47,324 nt of DNA from DATGKK01 sp035294725. Lineage in GTDB: Bacteria > Actinomycetota > Acidimicrobiia > Acidimicrobiales > Bog-793. Location of the stretch: NCBI GenBank assembly GCA_035294725.1, contig DATGKK010000137.1:1-47324 (forward strand). The letters run 5' to 3'. The notes below the pieces were generated by a model, which was not told the DNA's origin, searched no databases, and was given only the letters and a program-made list of their open reading frames with translations. The position numbers and the translations under genes are program-made. Below are positions 40,589 to 47,324 of this stretch, piece after piece; within the stretch, counting starts at the first letter, position 1, and each line of letters opens with the position of its first letter.

Positions 40589-41362
40589 ATGCCCCTGGAC
40601 GCCTTCGCGGCCGGGCTGGTTGCCGACGTCCGGGTGCTCTGGCCGCAGGGCCTCAACACCCGGCTCTACCTGGATGCGAACGCGCTCTCGCGACAGACGG
40701 CCTGGGCCCATTCGTTCATGCACGCGTATGCCCTCTGGCTCGGGCCGGTCGTGCTCGCCGCCCTCTTTTTCGTCGCGTACGCCGTCGCCTGGTGGCGCAG
40801 GGCCTCCCATGCGACGGCGCTCCTCGTCCTCGGCGGGGCAGGGACGGTGATCGCGCTCGGCCTCAACCAGGTCGTCGGGCATGCCGCCCGCGAGCTGCGG
40901 CCGTACGCGAGCCATCCCCATGCCCTCGTGCTCGTCGGCAAGACGAGCGACTTCTCGTTTCCATCCGACCATTCGATCGTGGCCGGCGGCCTCACGCTCG
41001 CGCTCGCGCTCGCCATGCACTACGGTCGCCGCCGTGCCGGGGGGAGGGCCGGTGACGGCGAGCACGCCGCCGTAGGCCCGAGGCCCTTCCCCGGCTCGCT
41101 CGTCGGGCTCGCGGTGATCCTCGGGCTCTTCCTCTGCTTCGCCCGCGTCTACGTGGGCGCCCACTACCCGGGTGACGTGGTCGCGGGCTACCTCCTCTCC
41201 GCTCTCGTAGCGGGCATGGCCTGCCTGCTCGTCCCGGTCGCCGACAAGGCCGTCGCGGCCCTCGACACGACGGTGCTCGGCGTGGCCTTTCGCAGGCCCG
41301 ACCGGCGCCGCCCTGCCCATCAAAAAGGAGCGCTCCGGGACGTCCGTCTGACGGAGCGGTAG
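40589..41362 (+). CDS. PAP2-family phosphatase, BcrC-like
   Basis: A 257-residue membrane phosphatase with five to six helices. The three phosphatase motifs are RELRPY, SFPSDHSIVAGG and FARVYVGAHYPGDVVAG, with the two catalytic His and the Arg. PSDHS, instead of the more general PSGH, is found in the BcrC type of undecaprenyl-pyrophosphate phosphatases. AAGGAG lies six bases before the ATG. A divergent DedA gene next door suggests that both serve recycling of the undecaprenyl carrier for cell-wall synthesis. Resistance to bacitracin-like compounds would be a secondary effect. Confidence 0.85.
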   Translation: MPLDAFAAGLVADVRVLWPQGLNTRLYLDANALSRQTAWAHSFMHAYALWLGPVVLAALFFVAYAVAWWRRASHATALLVLGGAGTVIALGLNQVVGHAARELRPYASHPHALVLVGKTSDFSFPSDHSIVAGGLTLALALAMHYGRRRAGGRAGDGEHAAVGPRPFPGSLVGLAVILGLFLCFARVYVGAHYPGDVVAGYLLSALVAGMACLLVPVADKAVAALDTTVLGVAFRRPDRRRPAHQKGALRDVRLTER

Positions 41363-41371
41363 GGTGCCCGG

Positions 41372-42607
41372 GTGACTGACGGCACGACGGGAGGTGCGCA
41401 CGCGAGCGCCGGCGGGCTGATCGGAGAGGCGGCGGGCCTGCTCGGGGAGATGACCGAGCTCCGTCGGGCGATCCATCGCCGTCCCGAGCTGGGGCTCGAT
41501 CTGCCGACGACCCAGCAGCTCGTCCTCGAGGCCCTCGACGGCCTCGGAGCCCGCGTGGTCACCGGCTCTGCGACGACCTCGGTGATCGCCGAGATCGACG
41601 GGGGCCGGCCCGGCCCGTCGACGCTCCTCAGGGCGGACATGGACGCCCTCCCGATGCCCGAGGAGACCGGCCTGCCGTTCGCCTCGCAGGTCGAGGGTGC
41701 GATGCACGCCTGCGGGCACGACGCTCACACCGCCATGCTGCTCGGGGCCGCCAAGCTCCTCTCCCGCCACCGCGCCGAGCTGGCGGGCCGGGCAGTCCTC
41801 ATGTTCCAACCGGGCGAGGAAGGCCATGCCGGCGCACGAGTGATGCTGGACGAGGGACTGCTCGACGACCACGGCCCGATCGACCGGGCGTTCGCGATCC
41901 ACGTCACTCCGATGCTCCCCTCGGGGATGGTCGCGACCCGGCCCGGGCCGCTCCTTGCCTCTGCCACGGCCTTCGTCATCACGGTGACGGGCAGGGGAGG
42001 GCACGCCTCGATGCCGCACGACGCCGTCGACCCGGTCCCGGCCGCCTGCGAGATGGCGCTGTCCTTCCAGACCATGGTGACCCGGACCATCCCCGTCTTC
42101 GAGCCCGCCGTCGTCACGGTGGGCCGCGTCACGGCCGGGACGACCTCGAACGTGATCCCCGAGACGGCGGTGCTCGAGGGCACGATCCGGGCGGTGTCGG
42201 AGTCCTCCGCCGAAGCGGCGCTGGAGGGAGTGCGGCGCGTCGCGGCCGGGGTGGCGGCGGCTCACGGCTGCACCTTCTCCTACGAGCAGGTGGGAGAGGG
42301 CTACCCGGTCACGGTGAACGACCCCCGGCAGGCCGCAGGCGCGCTCGAGGCGGCACGCGCTCTCGCCGGGCCCGAGGGCGCTTTCGAGATGCCCTACCCG
42401 GTGATGGGAGCCGAGGACTGGTCGTTCGTGCTGCGCCGGGTCCCGGGCGCCATGGCCTTCCTCGGCGTGGCGCCCCCGGGCGTCGAGCGACCGGCGCCGA
42501 ACCACTCGAGCAGGATGCTCCTCGACGAGGGGGCGATGGCGGTCGGGGCGGCACTCCACGCCGCCGTCGCCATGCGGCCCTCGCCGGGAGGCGACCCCGG
42601 CGCCTGA
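41372..42607 (+). CDS. M20-family amidohydrolase/peptidase
   Basis: A 411-residue metal-dependent amidohydrolase. RADMDALPMPEETGLPF and HACGHDAHTAMLLGAA contain metal-binding Asp and His; MFQPGEEGHAGARVML has the catalytic Glu pair; GRGGHASMPHDAVDP starts the lid/dimerisation domain; PNHSSRMLLDEGAM closes. This is the IAA-amino-acid hydrolase/hippuricase type, which cleaves N-acyl amino acids. GTG start, nine bases after the phosphatase stop. It leads a run of four catabolic genes on the plus strand. Confidence 0.92.
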   Translation: MTDGTTGGAHASAGGLIGEAAGLLGEMTELRRAIHRRPELGLDLPTTQQLVLEALDGLGARVVTGSATTSVIAEIDGGRPGPSTLLRADMDALPMPEETGLPFASQVEGAMHACGHDAHTAMLLGAAKLLSRHRAELAGRAVLMFQPGEEGHAGARVMLDEGLLDDHGPIDRAFAIHVTPMLPSGMVATRPGPLLASATAFVITVTGRGGHASMPHDAVDPVPAACEMALSFQTMVTRTIPVFEPAVVTVGRVTAGTTSNVIPETAVLEGTIRAVSESSAEAALEGVRRVAAGVAAAHGCTFSYEQVGEGYPVTVNDPRQAAGALEAARALAGPEGAFEMPYPVMGAEDWSFVLRRVPGAMAFLGVAPPGVERPAPNHSSRMLLDEGAMAVGAALHAAVAMRPSPGGDPGA

Positions 42608-42637
42608 GGGGCGCCAGCGCACGGGAGGGAGAGGGAC

Positions 42638-43912
42638 GTGGACTTCGATCTGCCCGCCCACCTCACGGCCTACCTCGCCGAGCTCGACGAGTTCATCGAG
42701 CGCGAGATCCGGCCCCTCGAGGCGGAGGGCGACAACGTGAGGTTCTTCGACCATCGCAGGGAGGACGCCCGCACCGACTGGGAGCGGGGCGGCCTCCCGA
42801 ACGAGGAGTGGGAGGCGCTCCTTGCCGAGGCCCGCCGCAGGGCGGACGCGGCGGGCCACTACCGCTACCCCTTCCCGGCCCGCTACGGGGGCCGGGATGG
42901 GACCAACCTCGACATGGCGGTGATCCGGGAGCACCTCGCCTCGAAGGGGCTCGGCCTCCACTGCGACCTCCAGAACGAGTTCGCCGTCGTCGGCAACAAC
43001 GTCGCCCTCCTGCTCATGATCACCTACGGGACCGAGGCGCAGAAGGCGGAGTGGGTGGAGGACCTGGCCGAGGGGCGGCGCAGTTTCTCCTTCGGCATCA
43101 CCGAGCCGGCGCACGGCTCCGACGCGACCTTCATGGAGACGACCGCGCTCCGCGACGGCGACGACTGGGTCCTGAACGGCGAGAAGACCTGGAACACGGG
43201 GATCCACCGGGCCTCCCACGACCTCGTCGTCGCCCGCACGAGCGGCGCTCCCGGTGACGGGACGGGCATCACCGCCTTCCTCGTCCCGACCGACACCCCC
43301 GGCTTCGAGGTCCTCGAGTACCTGTGGACGTTCAACATGCCGACCGACCACGGGCACGTCCGCCTCGCCGACGTACGGGTCCCGGACTCGGCGGTCTTCG
43401 GCGGCGAAGGCCGCGGGCTTATGGTCGTCCAGCACTTCTTCAACGAGAACCGGATCCGCCAGGCGGCGTCGTCGCTCGGAGCGGCCCAGTACTGCATCGA
43501 CCGGTCGGTCGCCTACGCGAAGGTGCGGGCCCCGTTCCAACGGCCGCTTGCCGAGAACCAGGGGATCCAGTTCCCGCTCGTGGAGCTGCAGACCCGTGCC
43601 GAGATGCTGAGGGCGCTCGTCCACAAGACGGCCTGGCTCATGGACACCTACGGCGCCTTTACCGTCTCGGACAAGGTCTCGATGTGCAACTACCAGGCGA
43701 ACCGGCTCTGTTGCGAGGCGGCGGACTGGGCGATGCAGGTGCACGGGGGCCTCGGCTACTCCCGCCACCTGCCCTTCGAGCACATCTACCGCCACCACCG
43801 GCGGTACCGCATCACGGAGGGCTCGGACGAGATCCAGATGCGGCGGATCGCCGGGTACATGTTCGGCTACATGCGCCAGCGCGCCCCGAAGGGCGTGGCC
43901 GAGGGGGACTGA
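42638..43912 (+). CDS. acyl-CoA dehydrogenase
   Basis: A 424-residue FAD enzyme. FGITEPAHGSDATFMETTA matches the FAD-contacting signature, LNGEKTWNTGIHRASHD follows, and the C-terminal helices have QVHGGLGYSRHLPFEHIYRH and RITEGSDEIQMRRIAG. It should insert a 2,3 double bond in an acyl-CoA, substrate unknown. It begins at GTG with a GGGAGGGAG ribosome site 30 bases after the M20 gene, indicating an operon. The extra N-terminal stretch of about 80 residues places it in the long-chain/FadE17-like type rather than the short-chain type. Confidence 0.93.
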   Translation: MDFDLPAHLTAYLAELDEFIEREIRPLEAEGDNVRFFDHRREDARTDWERGGLPNEEWEALLAEARRRADAAGHYRYPFPARYGGRDGTNLDMAVIREHLASKGLGLHCDLQNEFAVVGNNVALLLMITYGTEAQKAEWVEDLAEGRRSFSFGITEPAHGSDATFMETTALRDGDDWVLNGEKTWNTGIHRASHDLVVARTSGAPGDGTGITAFLVPTDTPGFEVLEYLWTFNMPTDHGHVRLADVRVPDSAVFGGEGRGLMVVQHFFNENRIRQAASSLGAAQYCIDRSVAYAKVRAPFQRPLAENQGIQFPLVELQTRAEMLRALVHKTAWLMDTYGAFTVSDKVSMCNYQANRLCCEAADWAMQVHGGLGYSRHLPFEHIYRHHRRYRITEGSDEIQMRRIAGYMFGYMRQRAPKGVAEGD

Positions 43913-43976
43913 GCGCCCCCGGTCCGGTACCGTGCAGTGCACCGGTGTCCGCCAGCACCACGGGAGGGAGGCTCAC

Positions 43977-45686
43977 GTGCACGACCTCGTCATCACCGGG
44001 GGCCTCGTCGTCGACGGCACGGGGGCGCCGGCGCGCGTCGCCGACGTCGTCGTCGACAATGGCAGGGTCACTGACATTGTCGATGGTCCGGGCGGCGCCC
44101 GAGGCTCCCTTGCCCGTCGCCGGGTCGCAGCCGAGGGGGCGGTGGTGACTCCCGGTTTCGTCGACGTGCACACCCACTACGACGGGCAGGCGACGTGGGA
44201 CCCGTGCCTCGCCCCGTCCTCCTGGCACGGCGTCACCACGGTCGTGATGGGCAACTGCGGCGTCGGCTTCGCCCCGGTGAGGCCGGCCGATCGCGGCCGG
44301 CTCATCGAGCTCATGGAAGGGGTCGAGGACATCCCGGGCACCGCCCTTCACGAGGGCCTGTCCTGGGAGTGGGAGAGCTTCCCCGAGTACCTCGACGCCC
44401 TCGAGTCCCGGCCCCACGACGTCGACGTCGCCGCGCAGCTTCCCCACGGGGCGCTCCGCCTCTACGTGATGGGCGAGCGCGGCGCCCGTAGGGAGGCGGC
44501 CAGCCCCGAGGACGTCGCCGAGATGGCGCGCCTCGCCCGGGAGGCCGTCGAGGCAGGCGCGCTCGGCTTCACCACCTCCCGCACGCGCAACCACCGCACG
44601 AGCACGGGAGAGTTCACGCCGACGCTCACCGCGGCCGCAGGGGAGCTCGCCGGCATCGCGGCAGGGCTCGGCGAGGCGGGCGCCGGCGTCCTCCAGGCCG
44701 TGTCGGACTTCGCGGACGAGAAGGAGGAGCTCGCGTCCGTGCTCGGCATGGCGGAGGCCTCCGGCCGCCCGTTGTCGATCTCGGTGGCGCAGAGCCCGAG
44801 GCGGCCCGAGTCCTACCGGAGCCTCCTCGGCGCCATCGCGGCCGCCAACGCAGCCGGGCACACCGTCCGTGCCCAGGTGGCCGCCCGGCCGGTCGGCCTC
44901 CTCCTCGGGCTCGAGACGACGCTTCATCCGCTCGGGGCCTCGCCGACAGCTCGGCGCCTCGGCGCGGACGCCGCCTCGTTGCGCGACCCGGCGGTCCGCT
45001 CGAGGATCCTCGCCGAGGTGGCCGCCCACCCACCCACCTTCCCGTGGGAGCAGCTCTTCCAGCTCGGCGACCCGCCGGACTACGAGCCCACGCCGGAGAG
45101 CTCGATCGCAGCCAGGGCGGCACGCCGCCGTGTCGACCCGGCGGAGCTCGCACTCGACATCCTCGCCGACGGCGGCCGGGACACGTTCTTGTACCTCCCC
45201 TTCCTCAACTACGCCGGCGGAGATCTGGAGGCGGTGCGGGAGATGCTCTGCCACCCCGACGCCGTGCTCGGGCTCGGCGACGGCGGGGCGCACGTCGGGA
45301 CGATCTGCGACGGCAGCTTCCCGACCACGATGCTCACCCATTGGGTGCGAGACCGCACCCGCGGCCCCCGGCTCCCGATCGAGCACGCCGTCGCCGTGCA
45401 GACCTCCCGCACGGCCGACCTGGTCGGCCTCGGCGACCGGGGACGGCTCGCGCCGGGCTACCGGGCCGACTTGAACGTGATCGACCTCGAGGCGCTCCGC
45501 CTGCGGGCACCGGTGATCAGCCACGACCTCCCGGCGAACGGCCGGCGCCTTGTGCAGCGGGCGGAGGGCTATCTCCACACCTTCGTTGCCGGCGTCGAGA
45601 CCTACGCCGGGGGCGAGCACACCGGACCGCTGCCGGGAGGTCTTGTCCGGGGGCACCGTCCACGACCACGAGGAGCCACGAGATGA
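43977..45686 (+). CDS. amidohydrolase, N-acyl-D-amino-acid deacylase type
   Basis: A 569-residue amidohydrolase_3 enzyme. It has the metal motif VTPGFVDVHTHYDGQATWDP (HxH), VTTVVMGNCGVGFAPVRP (with the Cys typical of D-aminoacylases), and LGLGDGGAHVGTICDGSFPT near the end. The family hydrolyses N-acyl-D-amino acids or related cyclic amides. GTG 43977 is preferred since GGGAGGGAGG ends about five bases upstream; the frame could extend back 45 bases. Its stop overlaps the ATG of the following amidohydrolase by four bases. Confidence 0.88.
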   Translation: MHDLVITGGLVVDGTGAPARVADVVVDNGRVTDIVDGPGGARGSLARRRVAAEGAVVTPGFVDVHTHYDGQATWDPCLAPSSWHGVTTVVMGNCGVGFAPVRPADRGRLIELMEGVEDIPGTALHEGLSWEWESFPEYLDALESRPHDVDVAAQLPHGALRLYVMGERGARREAASPEDVAEMARLAREAVEAGALGFTTSRTRNHRTSTGEFTPTLTAAAGELAGIAAGLGEAGAGVLQAVSDFADEKEELASVLGMAEASGRPLSISVAQSPRRPESYRSLLGAIAAANAAGHTVRAQVAARPVGLLLGLETTLHPLGASPTARRLGADAASLRDPAVRSRILAEVAAHPPTFPWEQLFQLGDPPDYEPTPESSIAARAARRRVDPAELALDILADGGRDTFLYLPFLNYAGGDLEAVREMLCHPDAVLGLGDGGAHVGTICDGSFPTTMLTHWVRDRTRGPRLPIEHAVAVQTSRTADLVGLGDRGRLAPGYRADLNVIDLEALRLRAPVISHDLPANGRRLVQRAEGYLHTFVAGVETYAGGEHTGPLPGGLVRGHRPRPRGATR

Positions 45687-46837
45687 GCACTGCGACACCG
45701 GCCGGCCCTGCGGTCGGCTCCTTCCCCGTCATCAGCGCCGACTCGCACGTCACCGAGCCGCCCAACACCTACCTCGACCACATCGACCCGGCCTTTCGCG
45801 ACCGGGCCCCGAGGATGGTGGACGGGGGCGACGGCGTCGGGGACCTGTTCGTCATCGACGGGATGCGCACCCCCGTCCCGATGGGCCTCGTCGCCGCGGC
45901 CGGCAAGCCCGCAGAGGAGATCAGGGTGATGGGGGTGCGTTTCGAGGACCTCCACCGGTCCGGCTGGGACCCGTCGGCCCGCCTTGCGGACCAGGAGCGG
46001 GACGGCGTGAGCGCCGAGGTGATCTACCCGACCGTCGGCATGCAGCTGTGCAACCACCCCGACGGCGACTACAAGAAGGCCTGCTTCGACGCCTACAACC
46101 GGTGGGTCGCCGAGTACTGTGCCGCCGCGCCGGCGAGGCTCATCGGAGCCGGGCAGACGGCGCTGCGCTCCCCGGAGGAGGGGATCGCCGACCTCGAGTC
46201 CATCAAGGCGCTCGGCCTGCGGGGGGTGATGATGCCGGGGAACCCCTCCTACGAGCAGGACTACGACCAGAAGGCGTGGGACCCGTTCTTCGAGGCGGCC
46301 GCGGAGCTCGGCCTCCCGCTCTCGTTCCACATCCTCACCTCGAGGTCCGAGAAGGTGCGGGGGCCGCGCCTCAACGGCTTCCTCTCGGTCGTTCGGGGCT
46401 GCCAGGACATCATGGGGACCCTCGTCTTCGGTGCCGTCTTCGAGCGCCACCCGGAGCTGAAGGTGGTCTGCGTCGAGGCCGACGCCGGCTGGGTGCCGCA
46501 CTTCATGTACCGGATGGACCACGCGTTCAACCGTCACCGCCACTGGATGCAGCCCGATCAGGAGCTGCGGCGCCTCCCCTCGGAGTACTTCGCCGAGAAC
46601 ATCTACGTGACCTTCCAGGACGACTGGACCGCCTTCCGCCAGGCCGACCAGATGAACTGGCGCCGGCTCATGTGGGCGAACGACTTCCCCCACTCGGACT
46701 CGACCTGGCCGTGGAGCCGGGAGATGCTCGCCGAGCACACCGCCACGTTGAGCAGCGAGCAGCGGCGGGCCATCTTGTGCACGAACGTCGCCGAGCTCTA
46801 CGGCATCGACCTCGCTGCGCTCGCGCCGGCGGCCTGA
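45683..46837 (+). CDS. amidohydrolase_2-family metal-dependent hydrolase
   Basis: A 384-residue TIM-barrel hydrolase. ISADSHVTEPPNTYLDHID replaces the HxH of classic amidohydrolases by DSHV, as in the aminocarboxymuconate-decarboxylase-like group. LSFHILTSR, VCVEADAGWVPHFMYRMDH and WANDFPHSDSTWP supply further His and Asp ligands. Such enzymes decarboxylate or hydrolyse ring-cleavage products. The ATG overlaps the upstream amidohydrolase (ATGA), so both are co-translated; together with the acyl-CoA dehydrogenase and M20 hydrolase they look like one catabolic operon. Confidence 0.88.
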   Translation: MSTATPAGPAVGSFPVISADSHVTEPPNTYLDHIDPAFRDRAPRMVDGGDGVGDLFVIDGMRTPVPMGLVAAAGKPAEEIRVMGVRFEDLHRSGWDPSARLADQERDGVSAEVIYPTVGMQLCNHPDGDYKKACFDAYNRWVAEYCAAAPARLIGAGQTALRSPEEGIADLESIKALGLRGVMMPGNPSYEQDYDQKAWDPFFEAAAELGLPLSFHILTSRSEKVRGPRLNGFLSVVRGCQDIMGTLVFGAVFERHPELKVVCVEADAGWVPHFMYRMDHAFNRHRHWMQPDQELRRLPSEYFAENIYVTFQDDWTAFRQADQMNWRRLMWANDFPHSDSTWPWSREMLAEHTATLSSEQRRAILCTNVAELYGIDLAALAPAA

Positions 46838-46852
46838 GCAGGCTCGGGGCGG

Positions 46853-47324
46853 CTACGAGGCCGCCGTGACGCTTCGCGTCGTCCCGAGCACCTTTCCGAA
46901 GGCGTCGGAGGCGACGGCGCTGAACTGCGTGGCCCCGTCCGCAGTGAAGGCCGCGCTCGTCTCGAAGCCGGTCCGGGGGACGAGGGCGACCTGGTTCGGG
47001 GTGCCGCCACCGGTGCTCGCCTCGACCTGCCACGCCGCCACGTCGGTCGCGCCGTTCCAGCTCATGACGGCGACGAACTGCCCCGAGGAGACGCCTCGCA
47101 GGACCGCGAGGGCCATCTCGCTCTCGGCCGAGCTGCCGTTCCAGTCGACGGCGAACCCCCGGTAGGAGGTCCAGCCGTCGGGCAGGCGGGCGTCGAGGAC
47201 GAGGCTGGCCTCGAACTGGCTCGGCTCGTAGGAGAAGACGGAGAGATAGGGCGACGCACCCCATCCGATCACTGCGGTCCCGTTCGGGAGCAGCTGGGCG
47301 ACCAACCCTCGCTCGCAGTTCTGG
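46853..47324 (-). CDS. C-terminal part of an arylsulfotransferase-like protein, cut by the window edge
   Basis: The frame is open at the right edge and ends at TAG 46853-46855, giving about 157 residues. LVAQLLPNGTAVIGWGASPY, then SYRGFAVDWNGSS fit the last propeller blades of bacterial arylsulfotransferase (ASST/Arylsulfotrans_2) proteins, where LPNGN-x-x-VGWG is typical. The tail WQVEASTGGGTPNQVALVPR resembles a fibronectin-type domain. The catalytic His, expected further N-terminally, is beyond the window. It converges with the amidohydrolase gene. Confidence 0.65.
   Translation of the reverse strand, partial: QNCERGLVAQLLPNGTAVIGWGASPYLSVFSYEPSQFEASLVLDARLPDGWTSYRGFAVDWNGSSAESEMALAVLRGVSSGQFVAVMSWNGATDVAAWQVEASTGGGTPNQVALVPRTGFETSAAFTADGATQFSAVASDAFGKVLGTTRSVTAAS

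Noticed and set aside
40469..43942. 1157-residue open frame on the minus strand
   Set aside because: It runs opposite to the PAP2, M20 and acyl-CoA dehydrogenase genes, which show full motif sets. Its composition (His, Arg, Gly, Asp-rich without hydrophobic periodicity) is that of an antisense shadow in GC-rich DNA.
43812..45698. 628-residue open frame on the minus strand
   Set aside because: It is antisense to the two-amidohydrolase region and shows no protein-like pattern; the plus strand has clear catalytic motifs.

Overview
The window is a very GC-rich bacterial chromosome segment with dense, mostly short-spaced genes, many GTG starts, and frequent ATGA/GTGA stop-start overlaps. Gene content points to an actinobacterium: a deazaflavin (F420)-type Ddn-like nitroreductase with its TetR regulator, an SCO6745-family protein, a secreted glycoside-hydrolase-like protein typical of actinobacteria, and OB-fold and KdpD arrangements of actinobacterial type. 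A deep actinobacterial class such as Acidimicrobiia is a reasonable guess, but no rRNA or marker gene is present to prove it. I see no tRNA, rRNA, CRISPR array, insertion sequence or phage gene.

Layout. 1-6.3 kb: tail of a DUF2867/SDR-type protein, a C69/secernin-like hydrolase overlapping a flavin amine oxidase, a Prx5-like peroxiredoxin, a secreted coiled-coil protein ending in a metal-site-less M23-like domain, an aquaporin-family channel and a small PH-like protein. 6.3-9.3 kb (minus strand): PiT-type phosphate transporter, YeaO/DUF488 protein, and a DedA domain fused to a cytochrome-b561-like membrane domain. 9.4-16.4 kb: AGPS-like FAD oxidase, MBL-fold hydrolase, SCO6745-family protein, acyl-CoA synthetase, and a TetR/Ddn-like pair with a clear palindromic operator. 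16.8-21.1 kb: an RCC1-repeat lipoprotein divergent from a MarR regulator, a VOC-ArsR-SRPBCC operon with its operator, and a Cj0069-like ATP-grasp protein.

21.2-31.0 kb is a high-affinity potassium uptake (Kdp) locus: two tandem single-helix microproteins (the second is KdpF), KdpA, KdpB, KdpC, then a sensor split into two proteins. The first half carries an extra N-terminal OB-fold in front of the KdpD N-terminal and USP domains; the second carries DUF4118-GAF-HisKA-HATPase. A secreted glycoside-hydrolase-like gene lies between them, and KdpE follows.

31.0-39.8 kb holds a small Cys-rich protein, a GntR/UTRA regulator, a ClC channel, and an operon of a fused 4Fe-4S/NrfD subunit, a cytoplasmic molybdopterin oxidoreductase (PsrA/SoeA-like) and an MFS transporter. 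Two near-identical CsoR/CstR-like operators, each overlapping a -10 box in the same phase, precede the Cys-rich gene and the molybdoenzyme operon. They suggest one copper- or sulfane-sulfur-responsive regulon.

39.8-47.3 kb: a DedA protein divergent from a BcrC-like PAP2 phosphatase (plausibly undecaprenyl-phosphate recycling), then a catabolic run of M20 hydrolase, acyl-CoA dehydrogenase and two amidohydrolases, and finally the C-terminal end of an arylsulfotransferase-like protein running off the window.

The points I consider most worth following are the OB-fold/KdpD fusion with split sensor, the paired CsoR/CstR-like operators at the molybdoenzyme locus, the tandem KdpF-like microproteins and the DedA-b561 fusion.
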